Origin: an uncultured Pelagibacteraceae bacterium
GTDB lineage: Bacteria; Pseudomonadota; Alphaproteobacteria; Pelagibacterales; Pelagibacteraceae
Reading direction: 5' to 3'
Assembly: GCA_902594865.1 (NCBI GenBank)
Contig: CACJNV010000003.1
Span: 1 to 64,000 of the forward strand
Length of the DNA: 64,000 nt
The translations under genes and the position numbers were made by a program. The notes under the pieces are model-generated. The model was not told the origin of the DNA and did not search any database. It was given only the letters and a program-made list of their open reading frames with translations. Positions 17,165 to 26,504 of this stretch are shown piece after piece (positions within the stretch are counted from its first letter, which is position 1; each line of letters opens with the position of its first letter).

Positions 17165-18199
17165 GTGAAAAATTTAGAAATAATAAAAAATAAAAAATTT
17201 CTTTTAATTGGTTCTGATTTCCCTTTTTCAATTGAAAAAAGCTACCTAAGATCATTTAAAAGTTTAAATATAAAAAAAGTTTCATTTTTTTCAGTAAATA
17301 GTAGTAAAATTTTAAAAACTTTTAATAAGTTAAATAACAAATTTACTAGAGAATTATATTATTTTATTTATAGACAGGTTTTTAAAAATTTTTTAAAAAC
17401 TGAAAAAAAATTTGATTATATAATTATTTTTAAAGGATTAGAATTTAACTCCAAAACACTAAAAATATTATCTAATCACCAATCAAATGCAAAATGGATA
17501 AACATATTTACTGATAATCCATTAAATTTAAAATATGCCTCTTGTTCAAACTTAAATGTTCTAAAATGTATTAATTTTTATGATTTTTTTTGTACTTCTT
17601 TTTCATACAAATTAAATAAAAAGCTTAAAAAATTTAAAATTAAAAAACATATATTCTTACCCTTTGGTTACGATAAAAAAATACATTTTGTAAAAAAAAA
17701 ATTTAAAAAATTTCAACTTAAAAACAATGTTAATTTCATAGGTGCTTATGACGAATATAGAAAAAATTTTTTAAATAATCTGAAAAGAGAGGTGGATATA
17801 TATGGCCCTGGATGGAACAAAGCAAAAAATTTAAGTAAATTTTTAAAAGTTAAAAGCAATTTTGTTAGTGGAAAAAAAATTAGGGAAATATATAGAAATT
17901 ATTCTGTAAGTTTAAATATTCTTAGAGAACAGGATAAAGATTCTCATAACATGAAAGTCTTTGAAATTCCTGTAATGGGAGGTCTTATGTTAACTCAACG
18001 AAATAGGGAGACTAATAATTTTTTTTTAGAAAATAAGGAATGCTTTATGTATTCAGATCTTAATGAAGCTAGAAAAAAAATTGATTTTATGTTGAAAAAA
18101 AAAAATAATTTATTCAAAGTTAGAAAAGCAGGTCTTTTAAAATCAAGAAAATACAGTTATGACTTTAGACTTAAAAAATTAATTTCCAAAGTTTTATGA
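17165..18199 (+). CDS. CgeB-like glycosyltransferase
   Basis: The 344-residue protein starts at GTG (17165), directly after the preceding stop. The C-terminal part has the CgeB/Glyco_trans_1_2 pattern: 'VSLNILREQDKDSHNMKVFEIPVMGG' in two overlapping motifs, followed by 'EARKKIDFML'. This places it among GT-B glycosyltransferases with a weakly conserved N-terminal domain. An 11-A tract lies at 18095-18105. It overlaps the polymerase-like gene by 4 bases (ATGA). Donor and acceptor are unknown. Confidence 0.72.
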   Translation: MKNLEIIKNKKFLLIGSDFPFSIEKSYLRSFKSLNIKKVSFFSVNSSKILKTFNKLNNKFTRELYYFIYRQVFKNFLKTEKKFDYIIIFKGLEFNSKTLKILSNHQSNAKWINIFTDNPLNLKYASCSNLNVLKCINFYDFFCTSFSYKLNKKLKKFKIKKHIFLPFGYDKKIHFVKKKFKKFQLKNNVNFIGAYDEYRKNFLNNLKREVDIYGPGWNKAKNLSKFLKVKSNFVSGKKIREIYRNYSVSLNILREQDKDSHNMKVFEIPVMGGLMLTQRNRETNNFFLENKECFMYSDLNEARKKIDFMLKKKNNLFKVRKAGLLKSRKYSYDFRLKKLISKVL

Positions 18200-19632
18200 A
18201 TATTTATAAATTAAAAAAAAATCTACCGATTATTTATATTTTTATTTTATTTGTAATCTTCATTTACAGAGCTTATTTTATTGATCAAAATTACAGACCA
18301 AGTAACATTAACATATTTTTATCAATAAGTTTTTTAAGCCTGTGTTTTTTAAGTCTTCATTTATATTTAATTGAAATTGAAAAAAAAAATAATTTACCAT
18401 TTATAGCCTTAATTGTTTTATATTTATTGTTTTGTTACGGATTTAGTTATGAACTAATAGGAGATTTTTTAAATATTCAAAAGGAGGAAGTAATATTTAA
18501 AACCTTAATAATTATAAATATAGCAATTATTTTTTTAAATATTGGTTATTTTTTATTATACAAAGTGTTTCAAAAAGAAAGATCAGGTTTTAAATTTTTA
18601 GAAGTAAACAAATATAATAAATTAATTATAATTGCTATATTTTTTTTATTAATTAATTTTTTAAATAAGTTTTATTTTTTTATTCCATCAAACTTAAATC
18701 AAATTATTGTCCCAATTATAATAATAAGTTTTTCAATACTTTTTTATTCAATAATTAAATTTAAGGATTTTAAAAATTTTTTTTATTTGTTAATAATTTT
18801 ATTTACAATATTTTTAGAAATTTTAAGTTCTTCTTATGTTTTTCCTGCGATATTAGTTTTAATTTATTTTGTTATTTATTTTAAAGTTAATGGAAAAATT
18901 CCCATAATTCAGATTTTATTATTTGCTTTATTTTTTTTTACACTTCATCTTTACAAAAATGAATTTAGGTTAAATTTAATCTTTAGTAATTTAAACCCTG
19001 TGGATAGAAGTAAAATATTTTTACAATTTTACTCGTCTGTTATTAAGTCAGATTCAAATGAATTCATTATATTAGATGAGGAACAAAAGAAAAAATTTGT
19101 TAAAGATACAAATGCTGATCCAGTAAGACAACGTCTTAATAATTGGAGATTGGCCCATTCTTTTAGTTCTTTAATTATTTTAGTTGAAAAAACACCTTCT
19201 TCTATAAATTATTTCAAGGGTGAAACGTACAAAATTCTATTATCAAAATTAATACCGAGAGTAATTTGGAATGAAAAACCATCAGATACAATTGCAAATT
19301 ATATCGGTAGAAAATACCATGTTTTAGATAATAAAGATAATTCCACATCTTGGAATCTTCCAATAATCAACGAAGCCTATATTAACTTTGGTATTTATGG
19401 AGTAATACTTATTTCATTTTTATTAGGAATACTTGTAAGAATTTTTACAGTAATTTTTTCAATTAATAATTTTAAAAATGCAGAAACTCATATCGGAGTT
19501 TACTTATGCTGTTCTACTTTTTTTTGGGAACCACATTTGTCTCTAGTTTATGGAGGAATATATTATCCAATAATTTTTCTTTATTTTTTTATGTCAATGT
19601 TAATTTATATTCTAAATAGATTTCAAAGATGA
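18196..19632 (+). CDS. Wzy-like O-antigen/oligosaccharide repeat polymerase
   Basis: The 478-residue integral membrane protein has about a dozen hydrophobic segments and a large periplasmic-type loop around residues 280-400. The loop holds 'PRVIWNEKPSDT' and 'NEAYINFGIYG', patterns I associate with Wzy-type polymerases. Those enzymes join lipid-linked repeat units at the periplasmic face. Membrane polymerases diverge strongly, so the assignment rests on topology, the loop motif and position among transferases. It overlaps both neighbours by 4 bases. Confidence 0.68.
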   Translation: MNIYKLKKNLPIIYIFILFVIFIYRAYFIDQNYRPSNINIFLSISFLSLCFLSLHLYLIEIEKKNNLPFIALIVLYLLFCYGFSYELIGDFLNIQKEEVIFKTLIIINIAIIFLNIGYFLLYKVFQKERSGFKFLEVNKYNKLIIIAIFFLLINFLNKFYFFIPSNLNQIIVPIIIISFSILFYSIIKFKDFKNFFYLLIILFTIFLEILSSSYVFPAILVLIYFVIYFKVNGKIPIIQILLFALFFFTLHLYKNEFRLNLIFSNLNPVDRSKIFLQFYSSVIKSDSNEFIILDEEQKKKFVKDTNADPVRQRLNNWRLAHSFSSLIILVEKTPSSINYFKGETYKILLSKLIPRVIWNEKPSDTIANYIGRKYHVLDNKDNSTSWNLPIINEAYINFGIYGVILISFLLGILVRIFTVIFSINNFKNAETHIGVYLCCSTFFWEPHLSLVYGGIYYPIIFLYFFMSMLIYILNRFQR

Positions 19633-20639
19633 AAAAAAAAATAAAAGTGTCTTTTTTTTTAAGAAAACCAAGACCAAATTTTGATTTTAGTATTGAGATG
19701 TTCTATAAAGAATTATTCAAATCTGATAATCAAAATATACAGATAATAAAAAAAAAACTTCCATTTGAAAGTAAGGGCTTTTTTAAAAGATTTTATTCAA
19801 CACTATGGTGTTTTTTTAATCAAAATGAAATTAATCATGTTACAGGTGATATTAATTATATTAATATTTTTTTGAAAAAAAATAAATCTATCCTTACCAT
19901 ACTTGATCTATACTCTTTAAAAAGACTCAATGGATTTAAAAAATTTGTTTATAAGTTTTTTTGGCTAGATATACCCTTAAAAAGATGTTCAAAAATAATT
20001 ACAATTTCTCAAAAAATTAAAAAAGAGATAATAACTATCTTTAAAATCAAAAGTAATAAAATTGAAGTAATACCATGCTCAATTTCAAATATTTTTGAAC
20101 CAAAAAGTAAAAAATTAAATTTTAACGAATTAAATATTTTATTTGTAGGGACTGGTGAAAATAAGAACCTTGAAAGATCTATAATAGCATTAAAAAATCT
20201 CAAAATTAAATTCACAATTATAGGAGAGATAAAAACCAAATATTTATATCTGTTAAAAAAGAATAATATTAATTTTACAAATTATATAAACCAGTCTCAA
20301 AAACAAATATACAAACATTATGTAGATACAGATATACTGTTGTTCCCTTCAGAATATGAGGGATTTGGGCTACCTATTCTAGAGGCACAGGCTGTTGGTA
20401 GATTAGTTATAACTTCTAATAATTTAAAAAATATAGCTGGTAAAGGGGCAATATATATTAATCCGCTAAGTATTAATGATATAAGAAATAAAATTAATAA
20501 TATTAAGAAAAAAAAGTATAAAGTAAAAAAAATTATTAAAGTTGGATTCAAAAATTTAGAAAGATATAAATTAAAAAATATAAAACATAAGTATATAGAA
20601 ACTTATAATACATTTTATGAGAATATTAGTAATAACTAG
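19629..20639 (+). CDS. GT4-family glycosyltransferase
   Basis: The GT-B fold is supported by 'CSKIITISQKIKKEI' before the linker, 'FVGTGENKNLERSI' at the second domain, and 'FPSEYEGFGLPILEAQAVG', the classical GT4 E-x7-E donor site. Length is 336 residues. The start overlaps the polymerase stop by 4 bases and the end overlaps the next GT4 by 23 bases, so three GT4 genes in a row are translated as a unit. Confidence 0.85.
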   Translation: MKKKIKVSFFLRKPRPNFDFSIEMFYKELFKSDNQNIQIIKKKLPFESKGFFKRFYSTLWCFFNQNEINHVTGDINYINIFLKKNKSILTILDLYSLKRLNGFKKFVYKFFWLDIPLKRCSKIITISQKIKKEIITIFKIKSNKIEVIPCSISNIFEPKSKKLNFNELNILFVGTGENKNLERSIIALKNLKIKFTIIGEIKTKYLYLLKKNNINFTNYINQSQKQIYKHYVDTDILLFPSEYEGFGLPILEAQAVGRLVITSNNLKNIAGKGAIYINPLSINDIRNKINNIKKKKYKVKKIIKVGFKNLERYKLKNIKHKYIETYNTFYENISNN

Positions 20640-21633
20640 CAATCTTTATCCTGAAATTGGAGGTCCTTATAATGTTATTACTTCTACTGTAAGAGAGCTT
20701 TTGAAAAAAAATATAAAAATTAAAATTTACCCATTTTTTGATGGAAAAAAAAAACCAACAAAAAGGCTTTTTAATTTAATTAAAAATCATGATATTATTC
20801 ATTATTATGGAGGTTGGGATAAAAATCATATTATAGTTTTCTTAATTTCTTTTTTTTTTAAAAAAAAATTTATTTTATCTCCAATGGGTATTTTTGAAGA
20901 TTGGTCTTTAGAGCAAAAAAAAATTAAAAAAAAATTAGCATTATTTTTTTATCAAAAAAAAATATTAGATAAATCTGATATTATTCATGCAACCTCAGAA
21001 TTAGAAAAAAATAATATAAAAAAAATAACTAAAAATAAAAACATATTTGTAATACCTCATGGAATAGAAAAGCTTGATGGAAAATATATTAAAAAAAAAT
21101 TTTTTGTTAACAAAAAAAAAAGAGCTTTATTTTTTTCAAGAATACATAAAAAAAAAGGATTAGATATGTTACTCAATGCTTGGAAAAAAATTAAACTTTT
21201 AAATTGGGAATTACATATTTATGGCCCAGATTATGACAATTATATTAGTCAATTGGATCCATCTCTAAAAAAAATTGATGGAGTGATTTTTAAAGGTCCT
21301 TTGTTTGATGTAAGCAGGAAAAGAGAAGTTTTTCAGAATAGTGATTTAATGATTTTACCAAGTAGAAGCGAAAATTTTGGCTATGTCATATTGGAAAGTA
21401 TTAGAGCAGGCCTTCCAGTTTTGACTACTACTCAGACACCATGGGAAAATATAAAACAAACAAATTCTGGATGGGTAATAGACCACCATCAAACTGATTT
21501 AGAAAAGGTTTTGAAAGAAATTGATGAAACTGATGAAGAAGCTTTTTTAGTTAAATCAGAAAATTCAAAAAAATTATCTCAAAATTTTCTATGGGAAAAT
21601 ATTTTAGAAAAATATATATCTCTATACAATTAA
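20617..21633 (+). CDS. GT4-family glycosyltransferase
   Basis: The N-terminus 'MRILVITSNLYPEIGGPYNVI' (start and acceptor loop) is typical of GT4. The C-terminal half has 'FFSRIHKKKGLDMLLNAW' and 'LPSRSENFGYVILESIRAGLP'. It resembles the following gene in opening with a 'GGPYNV' loop, so the two may descend from a duplication. Predicted to act at the cytoplasmic membrane face on a lipid-linked acceptor. Confidence 0.85.
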   Translation: MRILVITSNLYPEIGGPYNVITSTVRELLKKNIKIKIYPFFDGKKKPTKRLFNLIKNHDIIHYYGGWDKNHIIVFLISFFFKKKFILSPMGIFEDWSLEQKKIKKKLALFFYQKKILDKSDIIHATSELEKNNIKKITKNKNIFVIPHGIEKLDGKYIKKKFFVNKKKRALFFSRIHKKKGLDMLLNAWKKIKLLNWELHIYGPDYDNYISQLDPSLKKIDGVIFKGPLFDVSRKREVFQNSDLMILPSRSENFGYVILESIRAGLPVLTTTQTPWENIKQTNSGWVIDHHQTDLEKVLKEIDETDEEAFLVKSENSKKLSQNFLWENILEKYISLYN

Positions 21634-21640
21634 AAATAAA

Positions 21641-22738
21641 ATGAAAGTTTTATCTATTGGATATACTTCGGCTGATGCTGGTGGACCTTATAATGTTGCA
21701 GAAAATTATCAGAGTGTTTTACAAAAAAATAATTTTTCTGTTGATGTAAATAGTTTTACATTAAATAAAACTATAAAAAAATTTTTTTTTAATAGAAAAG
21801 AATTAATTGAATTTTTAAATTCATATGATTTAGTGCATTTTCATAATCTTTTTTCAATATCTAATGCTTTAATTTCAAGGTTATTATATCAAATACATGT
21901 TCCATATATAATAAGTCTGCATGGAAATTTAAATTATTGGTCTTTAAAGCAATCTAAATTAAAAAAAAAAATATTCTTATATTTTTTTAGATCATTTATC
22001 AAAAATAGTCGTGGAATACATATATTAAATGATAATGAGAAAAATGAAGCTTCAAAAATTATAAATATAAACAATTCAAGATTATTTAAATTACAAAATT
22101 GTATCGATGTGTCAAAATATAAAATAAACAAAATAAACAAAATAAACAAAAAATTTTTTACAGTTTTGTTTTTTGGAAGATTGAATTATAAAAAAGGTAT
22201 CTTTAAGTTATTAGAAATTATTAAGAAACTAGATGATGAAAATATAAAAAATATTAAATTTTTATTTGTTGGACCAAAAGATTTGACAATTTTTAATGAA
22301 TTTAAAAATAAAATATATAATCTTAAAATTGAAAAAATTGTTGAGATAAGAGATAGTGCAAAAAGCTTAGAAGAAAAAAAAAATATTTTTAAGGAAAGTG
22401 ATATTTTTATTTTACCTTCTGAAGATGAGGCTGATTCTGTTGCTGTCAAGGAGGTTTTAAGCGCTGGCCTACCAGTAATTATTTCAAAAAATTGCAAATT
22501 TGATTACTTTGGAGGGGAAAAAAAATTTATAAAAATAATTAAAAATAATGATATTAACGAATATTGTCAGGCTATAAAAGGTTTTTATAAAAATTATGAT
22601 AAAATTAATTCCTTTTCTGAAGAAGCTCATGCTTTTGCTATAGATAATTTTTCTTTATCAATAATTGAAAATATTTTGCCTAAAATTTATTACGATTGCG
22701 TTACTTACTCATATGAATCTGAAAATTGGTATAAATGA
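21641..22738 (+). CDS. GT4-family glycosyltransferase
   Basis: The 365-residue GT-B enzyme starts 'MKVLSIGYTSADAGGPYNVAENY' (in two parts: start and GGPYNV acceptor loop). It has 'FFGRLNYKKGIFKLLEII' and a donor site 'LPSEDEADSVAVKEVLSAGLP' with the usual glutamates. A 9-base unit is repeated three times at 22121-22147 and encodes a Lys-Ile-Asn linker between the two Rossmann domains. The end overlaps the carbamoyltransferase start by 4 bases. Confidence 0.83.
   Translation: MKVLSIGYTSADAGGPYNVAENYQSVLQKNNFSVDVNSFTLNKTIKKFFFNRKELIEFLNSYDLVHFHNLFSISNALISRLLYQIHVPYIISLHGNLNYWSLKQSKLKKKIFLYFFRSFIKNSRGIHILNDNEKNEASKIININNSRLFKLQNCIDVSKYKINKINKINKKFFTVLFFGRLNYKKGIFKLLEIIKKLDDENIKNIKFLFVGPKDLTIFNEFKNKIYNLKIEKIVEIRDSAKSLEEKKNIFKESDIFILPSEDEADSVAVKEVLSAGLPVIISKNCKFDYFGGEKKFIKIIKNNDINEYCQAIKGFYKNYDKINSFSEEAHAFAIDNFSLSIIENILPKIYYDCVTYSYESENWYK
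22121..22147 (+). repeat. Three perfect tandem copies of the 9-mer AAAATAAAC
   Basis: The copies occupy 22121-22129, 22130-22138 and 22139-22147 inside the GT4 gene and encode repeated Lys-Ile-Asn. Because the unit is nine bases, gain or loss of copies would lengthen or shorten the inter-domain linker without shifting the frame. Confidence 0.9.
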
Positions 22739-24468
22739 AAAATAATTATATTCTTGGTTTAAACTTTCTACATTCTGACAGTTCCGCTTGTTTGTTCAAA
22801 AATAATGAGCTTATTGTAGCTATAGAGGAGGAGAGATTTTCTAGAGTAAAACACACTATGGATTTTCCTTACAAATCAATTGAGTACTGTCTAAATTATG
22901 AAAATATAAACATATCTGATGTAGGAGTTATTACATTAAATTCTAATCCCTTGTCCTCAATTTTAAAGAAAATATTTTTTTTAATTAAGAATCCATTTTC
23001 ATTAAAGATAGCCTTTTTGAGTGCTAAAAATACCAAAAATAAATTAAGTCTACAAAAATACATATCAAAAATTGGTAGTGAAAATAAATTTAAAGGAAAA
23101 ATTTTTTATGCAGATCATCATGAGTCTCACATTGCTTCATCACTATACTTTAGTGAATTCAAAGATTGTGTAAATTTATCTATTGATGGTTTTGGAGATT
23201 TTGCAAGTAGTGCTTGGGGCTTTTCTAAAGAAAAAAAATTAAAAATTGACGAAAAAATAGATTTTCCACATTCATTAGGAATTTTTTATCAAGCCATGAC
23301 ACAATTTCTAGGGTTTAAAAATTACGGTGATGAATACAAAGTCATGGGCCTTTCACCCTATGGAAAGCCTAAGTATGTAAATGAAATTTCAAAATTAATA
23401 TTTAAAACCAAAAGTGGATTTAAATTAAATTTAAAATATTTTAATCATCATAAAAAAAAAATATTATCAGTAAATAAAAATAATCAAGCAGAATACTCAA
23501 ACTTATATTCCTCTAAGTTAATTAATTTATTGGGTAAGGAAAGAGATGGAAATGAAAAAATTAGCCAACATCATATGGATATAGCAAAATCAGTTCAATT
23601 TGTTTATGAAGATGTATTTTTTCATTTATTAAATTTTATTTATAAAAAATACAAAAATTTTAATTTAACTTTGTCTGGCGGCTGTGTGATGAATTCTGTA
23701 GCGAATGGTAAAATAATTAAAAAAACACCCTTTAAAAATATTTACATTTCTCCAAATCCAGGTGATGCTGGTGGTTCAGTTGGTTCATCATGTGTTTATT
23801 TAAAAGAAAAATCTTATAAGGATATAAATGTTAAAAATTATTCTTATTTAGGACCTCAATATAACAATAATGAAATTAATCAAATTTTAGATAATTATAA
23901 AAATAAAAATAAATATAAAATTAAATATTTAGATGATAATGAACTTTCTAAATATATAGCGAAAGAATTATCTAATTCAAAAATAATAGGATGGTTTCAG
24001 GGAAGGACAGAATGGGGGCCCAGAGCTCTAGGAAATAGATCAATACTTGCTGATCCAAGAAACCCTAATATAAAAGACATAATAAATTCAAAAATAAAGA
24101 GAAGAGAGAGCTTTAGGCCATTTGCACCATCTGCTTTATATGATGAAACTTATAAATGGTTTGAAATTGACAAAGAGGTTCCATTTATGTCAGAAGTTTA
24201 TCAAGTAAAAAAAGATAAACAGCATTTGTTACCTGGTATAACTCATGTAGACGGGAGTGGAAGAATACAAACAGTAAAAAAATATCAAAATATTAAATAC
24301 TACAATTTAATTAATGATTTTTTTTCATATACTGGTGTACCAATTGTACTAAATACTTCTTTTAATGAAAATGAACCAATTGTTAATCATCCAAAAGAGG
24401 CAATAAATTGTTTTAATAGAACCGAAATGGATATACTAGTTTTAGAAAACTATATTTTGACTAGGTAA
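22735..24468 (+). CDS. NodU/TobZ-family carbamoyltransferase
   Basis: These enzymes use carbamoyl phosphate and ATP to carbamoylate hydroxyls. The N-terminal Kae1-like domain shows 'HSDSSACLF', 'VAIEEERFSRVKH' and the metal-binding 'YADHHESHIASS'. The C-terminal domain has 'GRTEWGPRALGNRSILADPR' and 'ESFRPFAPS'. At 577 residues it is full length. In glycan loci such proteins add carbamoyl groups to sugars, as in nod factor or O-antigen decoration. It sits between a GT4 and a GT2 gene, so a surface sugar is the likely target. Confidence 0.88.
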   Translation: MKNNYILGLNFLHSDSSACLFKNNELIVAIEEERFSRVKHTMDFPYKSIEYCLNYENINISDVGVITLNSNPLSSILKKIFFLIKNPFSLKIAFLSAKNTKNKLSLQKYISKIGSENKFKGKIFYADHHESHIASSLYFSEFKDCVNLSIDGFGDFASSAWGFSKEKKLKIDEKIDFPHSLGIFYQAMTQFLGFKNYGDEYKVMGLSPYGKPKYVNEISKLIFKTKSGFKLNLKYFNHHKKKILSVNKNNQAEYSNLYSSKLINLLGKERDGNEKISQHHMDIAKSVQFVYEDVFFHLLNFIYKKYKNFNLTLSGGCVMNSVANGKIIKKTPFKNIYISPNPGDAGGSVGSSCVYLKEKSYKDINVKNYSYLGPQYNNNEINQILDNYKNKNKYKIKYLDDNELSKYIAKELSNSKIIGWFQGRTEWGPRALGNRSILADPRNPNIKDIINSKIKRRESFRPFAPSALYDETYKWFEIDKEVPFMSEVYQVKKDKQHLLPGITHVDGSGRIQTVKKYQNIKYYNLINDFFSYTGVPIVLNTSFNENEPIVNHPKEAINCFNRTEMDILVLENYILTR

Positions 24469-25224
24469 ATGAAATTTTCAATAATAACTGTTAGCTATAA
24501 TTCAGAAAAGACTATTGAGGAAACAATCCAGTCTGTAATATCTCAATCTTATAAAGATTATGAATATATTCTTGTAGATGGCGGATCGACAGATAATACC
24601 TTAAAAATTGTAAATAATTATAGCAAATATTTTAATAAAATAATCTCAGAAAAAGACAATGGAATTTATAATGCGATCAATAAAGGAATTAAATTCTCAT
24701 CAGGAGAGATAATATCAATTTTACATTCAGATAATAGCTTTTATGCAAATAGTATTTTGTCAGATGTTAAAAGTGTTTTTGAAAATGATAAAAATTCTCA
24801 ATGTGTTATAGGAAATACTCTCATTTATAAGGAAATAAACAATAAAAAAAAAATAATAAGAAATTATAAAGCTAATAATTTTTATAAATGGATGATCTAT
24901 CTAGGTTATTCTCCCCCACATCCTTCATCTTTTTTTAAAAAAGATGCATACTTAAAATTTGGTTTATATAATGAAAATTTTAAAATAGCTGCTGACTTTG
25001 ATTTTTATTTAAGAACAATTTTAATTAATAAAATTAAATTTAAAAGAGTAGATCAAAATTATGTCTTTATGAGACATGGAGGAGAAAGCACTAAATCTTT
25101 TTCTAATCATAATAAATCATCTTTTGAAATTTTAAATTCATTTAAAATAAACCATATTAAAAATTATTTTATTGTAATATTGATGAGGTTTCCTTTAAAA
25201 ATAATTCAGTATTTTTTCAAATGA
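24469..25224 (+). CDS. GT2-family glycosyltransferase
   Basis: A classical GT-A start 'FSIITVSYNSEKTIEETI' is followed by 'VDGGSTDNTL' and 'SEKDNGIYNAINKGI', a pattern typical of WcaA/WbbD-like GT2 enzymes. The later 'PPHPSSFFKK' and 'AADFDFYLR' stretches complete the catalytic domain. It is 251 residues, with no transmembrane tail beyond a hydrophobic C-terminus. It starts immediately after the carbamoyltransferase stop and overlaps the ligase-like gene by 4 bases. Confidence 0.85.
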   Translation: MKFSIITVSYNSEKTIEETIQSVISQSYKDYEYILVDGGSTDNTLKIVNNYSKYFNKIISEKDNGIYNAINKGIKFSSGEIISILHSDNSFYANSILSDVKSVFENDKNSQCVIGNTLIYKEINNKKKIIRNYKANNFYKWMIYLGYSPPHPSSFFKKDAYLKFGLYNENFKIAADFDFYLRTILINKIKFKRVDQNYVFMRHGGESTKSFSNHNKSSFEILNSFKINHIKNYFIVILMRFPLKIIQYFFK

Positions 25225-26504
25225 ATAATATAAATTTACAAAATAACTTAATAAAGTTTTCTACAATTCTATTTTGCTTAATTCCTGTTGCTTTAATATC
25301 TGGGCCCTTTATTCCTGATTTGTTTTTAGTGTTAATTATATTAAGTTCTTTAGTAGTTTTATTTTTAAAAGATGATTTTTCTATTTTTAAAAATAAATTT
25401 TTTTATGCATTTGTATTATTTTGGTTAATTTTAACAATAAATTCTTTTTTTACTTTAAATTTTTCATCAATAAAAAGCGCTTTTTTATATTTTAGATTTT
25501 TTTTGTTTGGTTTTATTATTTTTTTTCTTATTTCTTATAATAAGAGTTTTTTAGAGCATCTTTTAAAAATTTTCCTATTAATTTTTATTATTTTGTTTTT
25601 TGACACAATTTATCAATTTATTTTTTCAAAAAATTTAATTGGTTTTGTTTATGATAATCCTCACAATTTTAGAATTACTAGTTTTTTTGGAAAAGATGAA
25701 GTTTTAGGTAGCTATATTTCAAGATTTATACCTATCTTAATTTTTTTAATAATAAATTCTCAAGATAAGTTAATTAAAAAATATAAGTCAGAATTAATAT
25801 TTTTTTATTTAACAATCTCATTTATTATTGTGATTTTAAGTGGTGAAAGGACTTCAATTGCTTTATTTTTTTTATTTATTTTCTTTTTATTATTGTCTTC
25901 TATTAACTTAAGAAAATTAATTATATTTCCAATTTTGTTAAGTTTATTTATTAGTGGAAGTTTAATTTATTTTAATGAGAAATTAAAAAATAGAATAATT
26001 ACCTCTACTTTTAATCAGCTAGGTTTATATGAAGGTAGTGAGAGATTAGTTTTATTTAGTAAAACTTATGAAGGTCATTATAAAATTTCTCTTAATATGT
26101 TTAAAGAAAAACCTATATTTGGTCATGGGGTTAAAATGTTTAGATTTTATTGTTCAAAAAAAGAAAATATTTCACAAGAATTAATAGACGTTAATGCATG
26201 CACAACTCATCCTCACAATTTTTATGCACAATTTTTATCTGAGACTGGATTAATAGGAATAATTGTCTTGTTATTTATATTTTTAATTATTTTAAAGGAA
26301 TTTAGCATAAATTTATTTCATCAAATTAAATATAGAAAGCAAAAACTAAGTGATGAGGCAGTTTGTATTTTATCAGTTTTTTTTATAACATTTTTTCCAC
26401 TATTGCCTTCCGGGAATTTTTTTAATAATTGGCTATCAATAATAATTTATTATCCTCTAGGATTTATAATATATTTAATTAAATATAAAAAATATAATGT
26501 ATAA
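25221..26504 (+). CDS. WaaL-like O-antigen ligase
   Basis: The 427-residue protein has about eleven hydrophobic segments. A periplasmic-type loop near residues 285-340 has 'GHGVKMFRFYC' and 'TTHPHNFYAQFLSETG', the PF04932 (Wzy_C/WaaL) signature with its essential His. WaaL transfers the finished glycan from undecaprenyl diphosphate to lipid A-core. Related polymerases share this domain, so Wzy is the alternative. The separate Wzy-like gene at 18.2 kb favours the ligase reading. It overlaps the WecA-like gene by 8 bases. Confidence 0.78.
   Translation: MNNINLQNNLIKFSTILFCLIPVALISGPFIPDLFLVLIILSSLVVLFLKDDFSIFKNKFFYAFVLFWLILTINSFFTLNFSSIKSAFLYFRFFLFGFIIFFLISYNKSFLEHLLKIFLLIFIILFFDTIYQFIFSKNLIGFVYDNPHNFRITSFFGKDEVLGSYISRFIPILIFLIINSQDKLIKKYKSELIFFYLTISFIIVILSGERTSIALFFLFIFFLLLSSINLRKLIIFPILLSLFISGSLIYFNEKLKNRIITSTFNQLGLYEGSERLVLFSKTYEGHYKISLNMFKEKPIFGHGVKMFRFYCSKKENISQELIDVNACTTHPHNFYAQFLSETGLIGIIVLLFIFLIILKEFSINLFHQIKYRKQKLSDEAVCILSVFFITFFPLLPSGNFFNNWLSIIIYYPLGFIIYLIKYKKYNV

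Noticed and set aside
22121..22147. A CRISPR-like or short phase-variable array
   Set aside because: Only three direct copies without spacers and with a unit of nine bases; it is a simple coding repeat.
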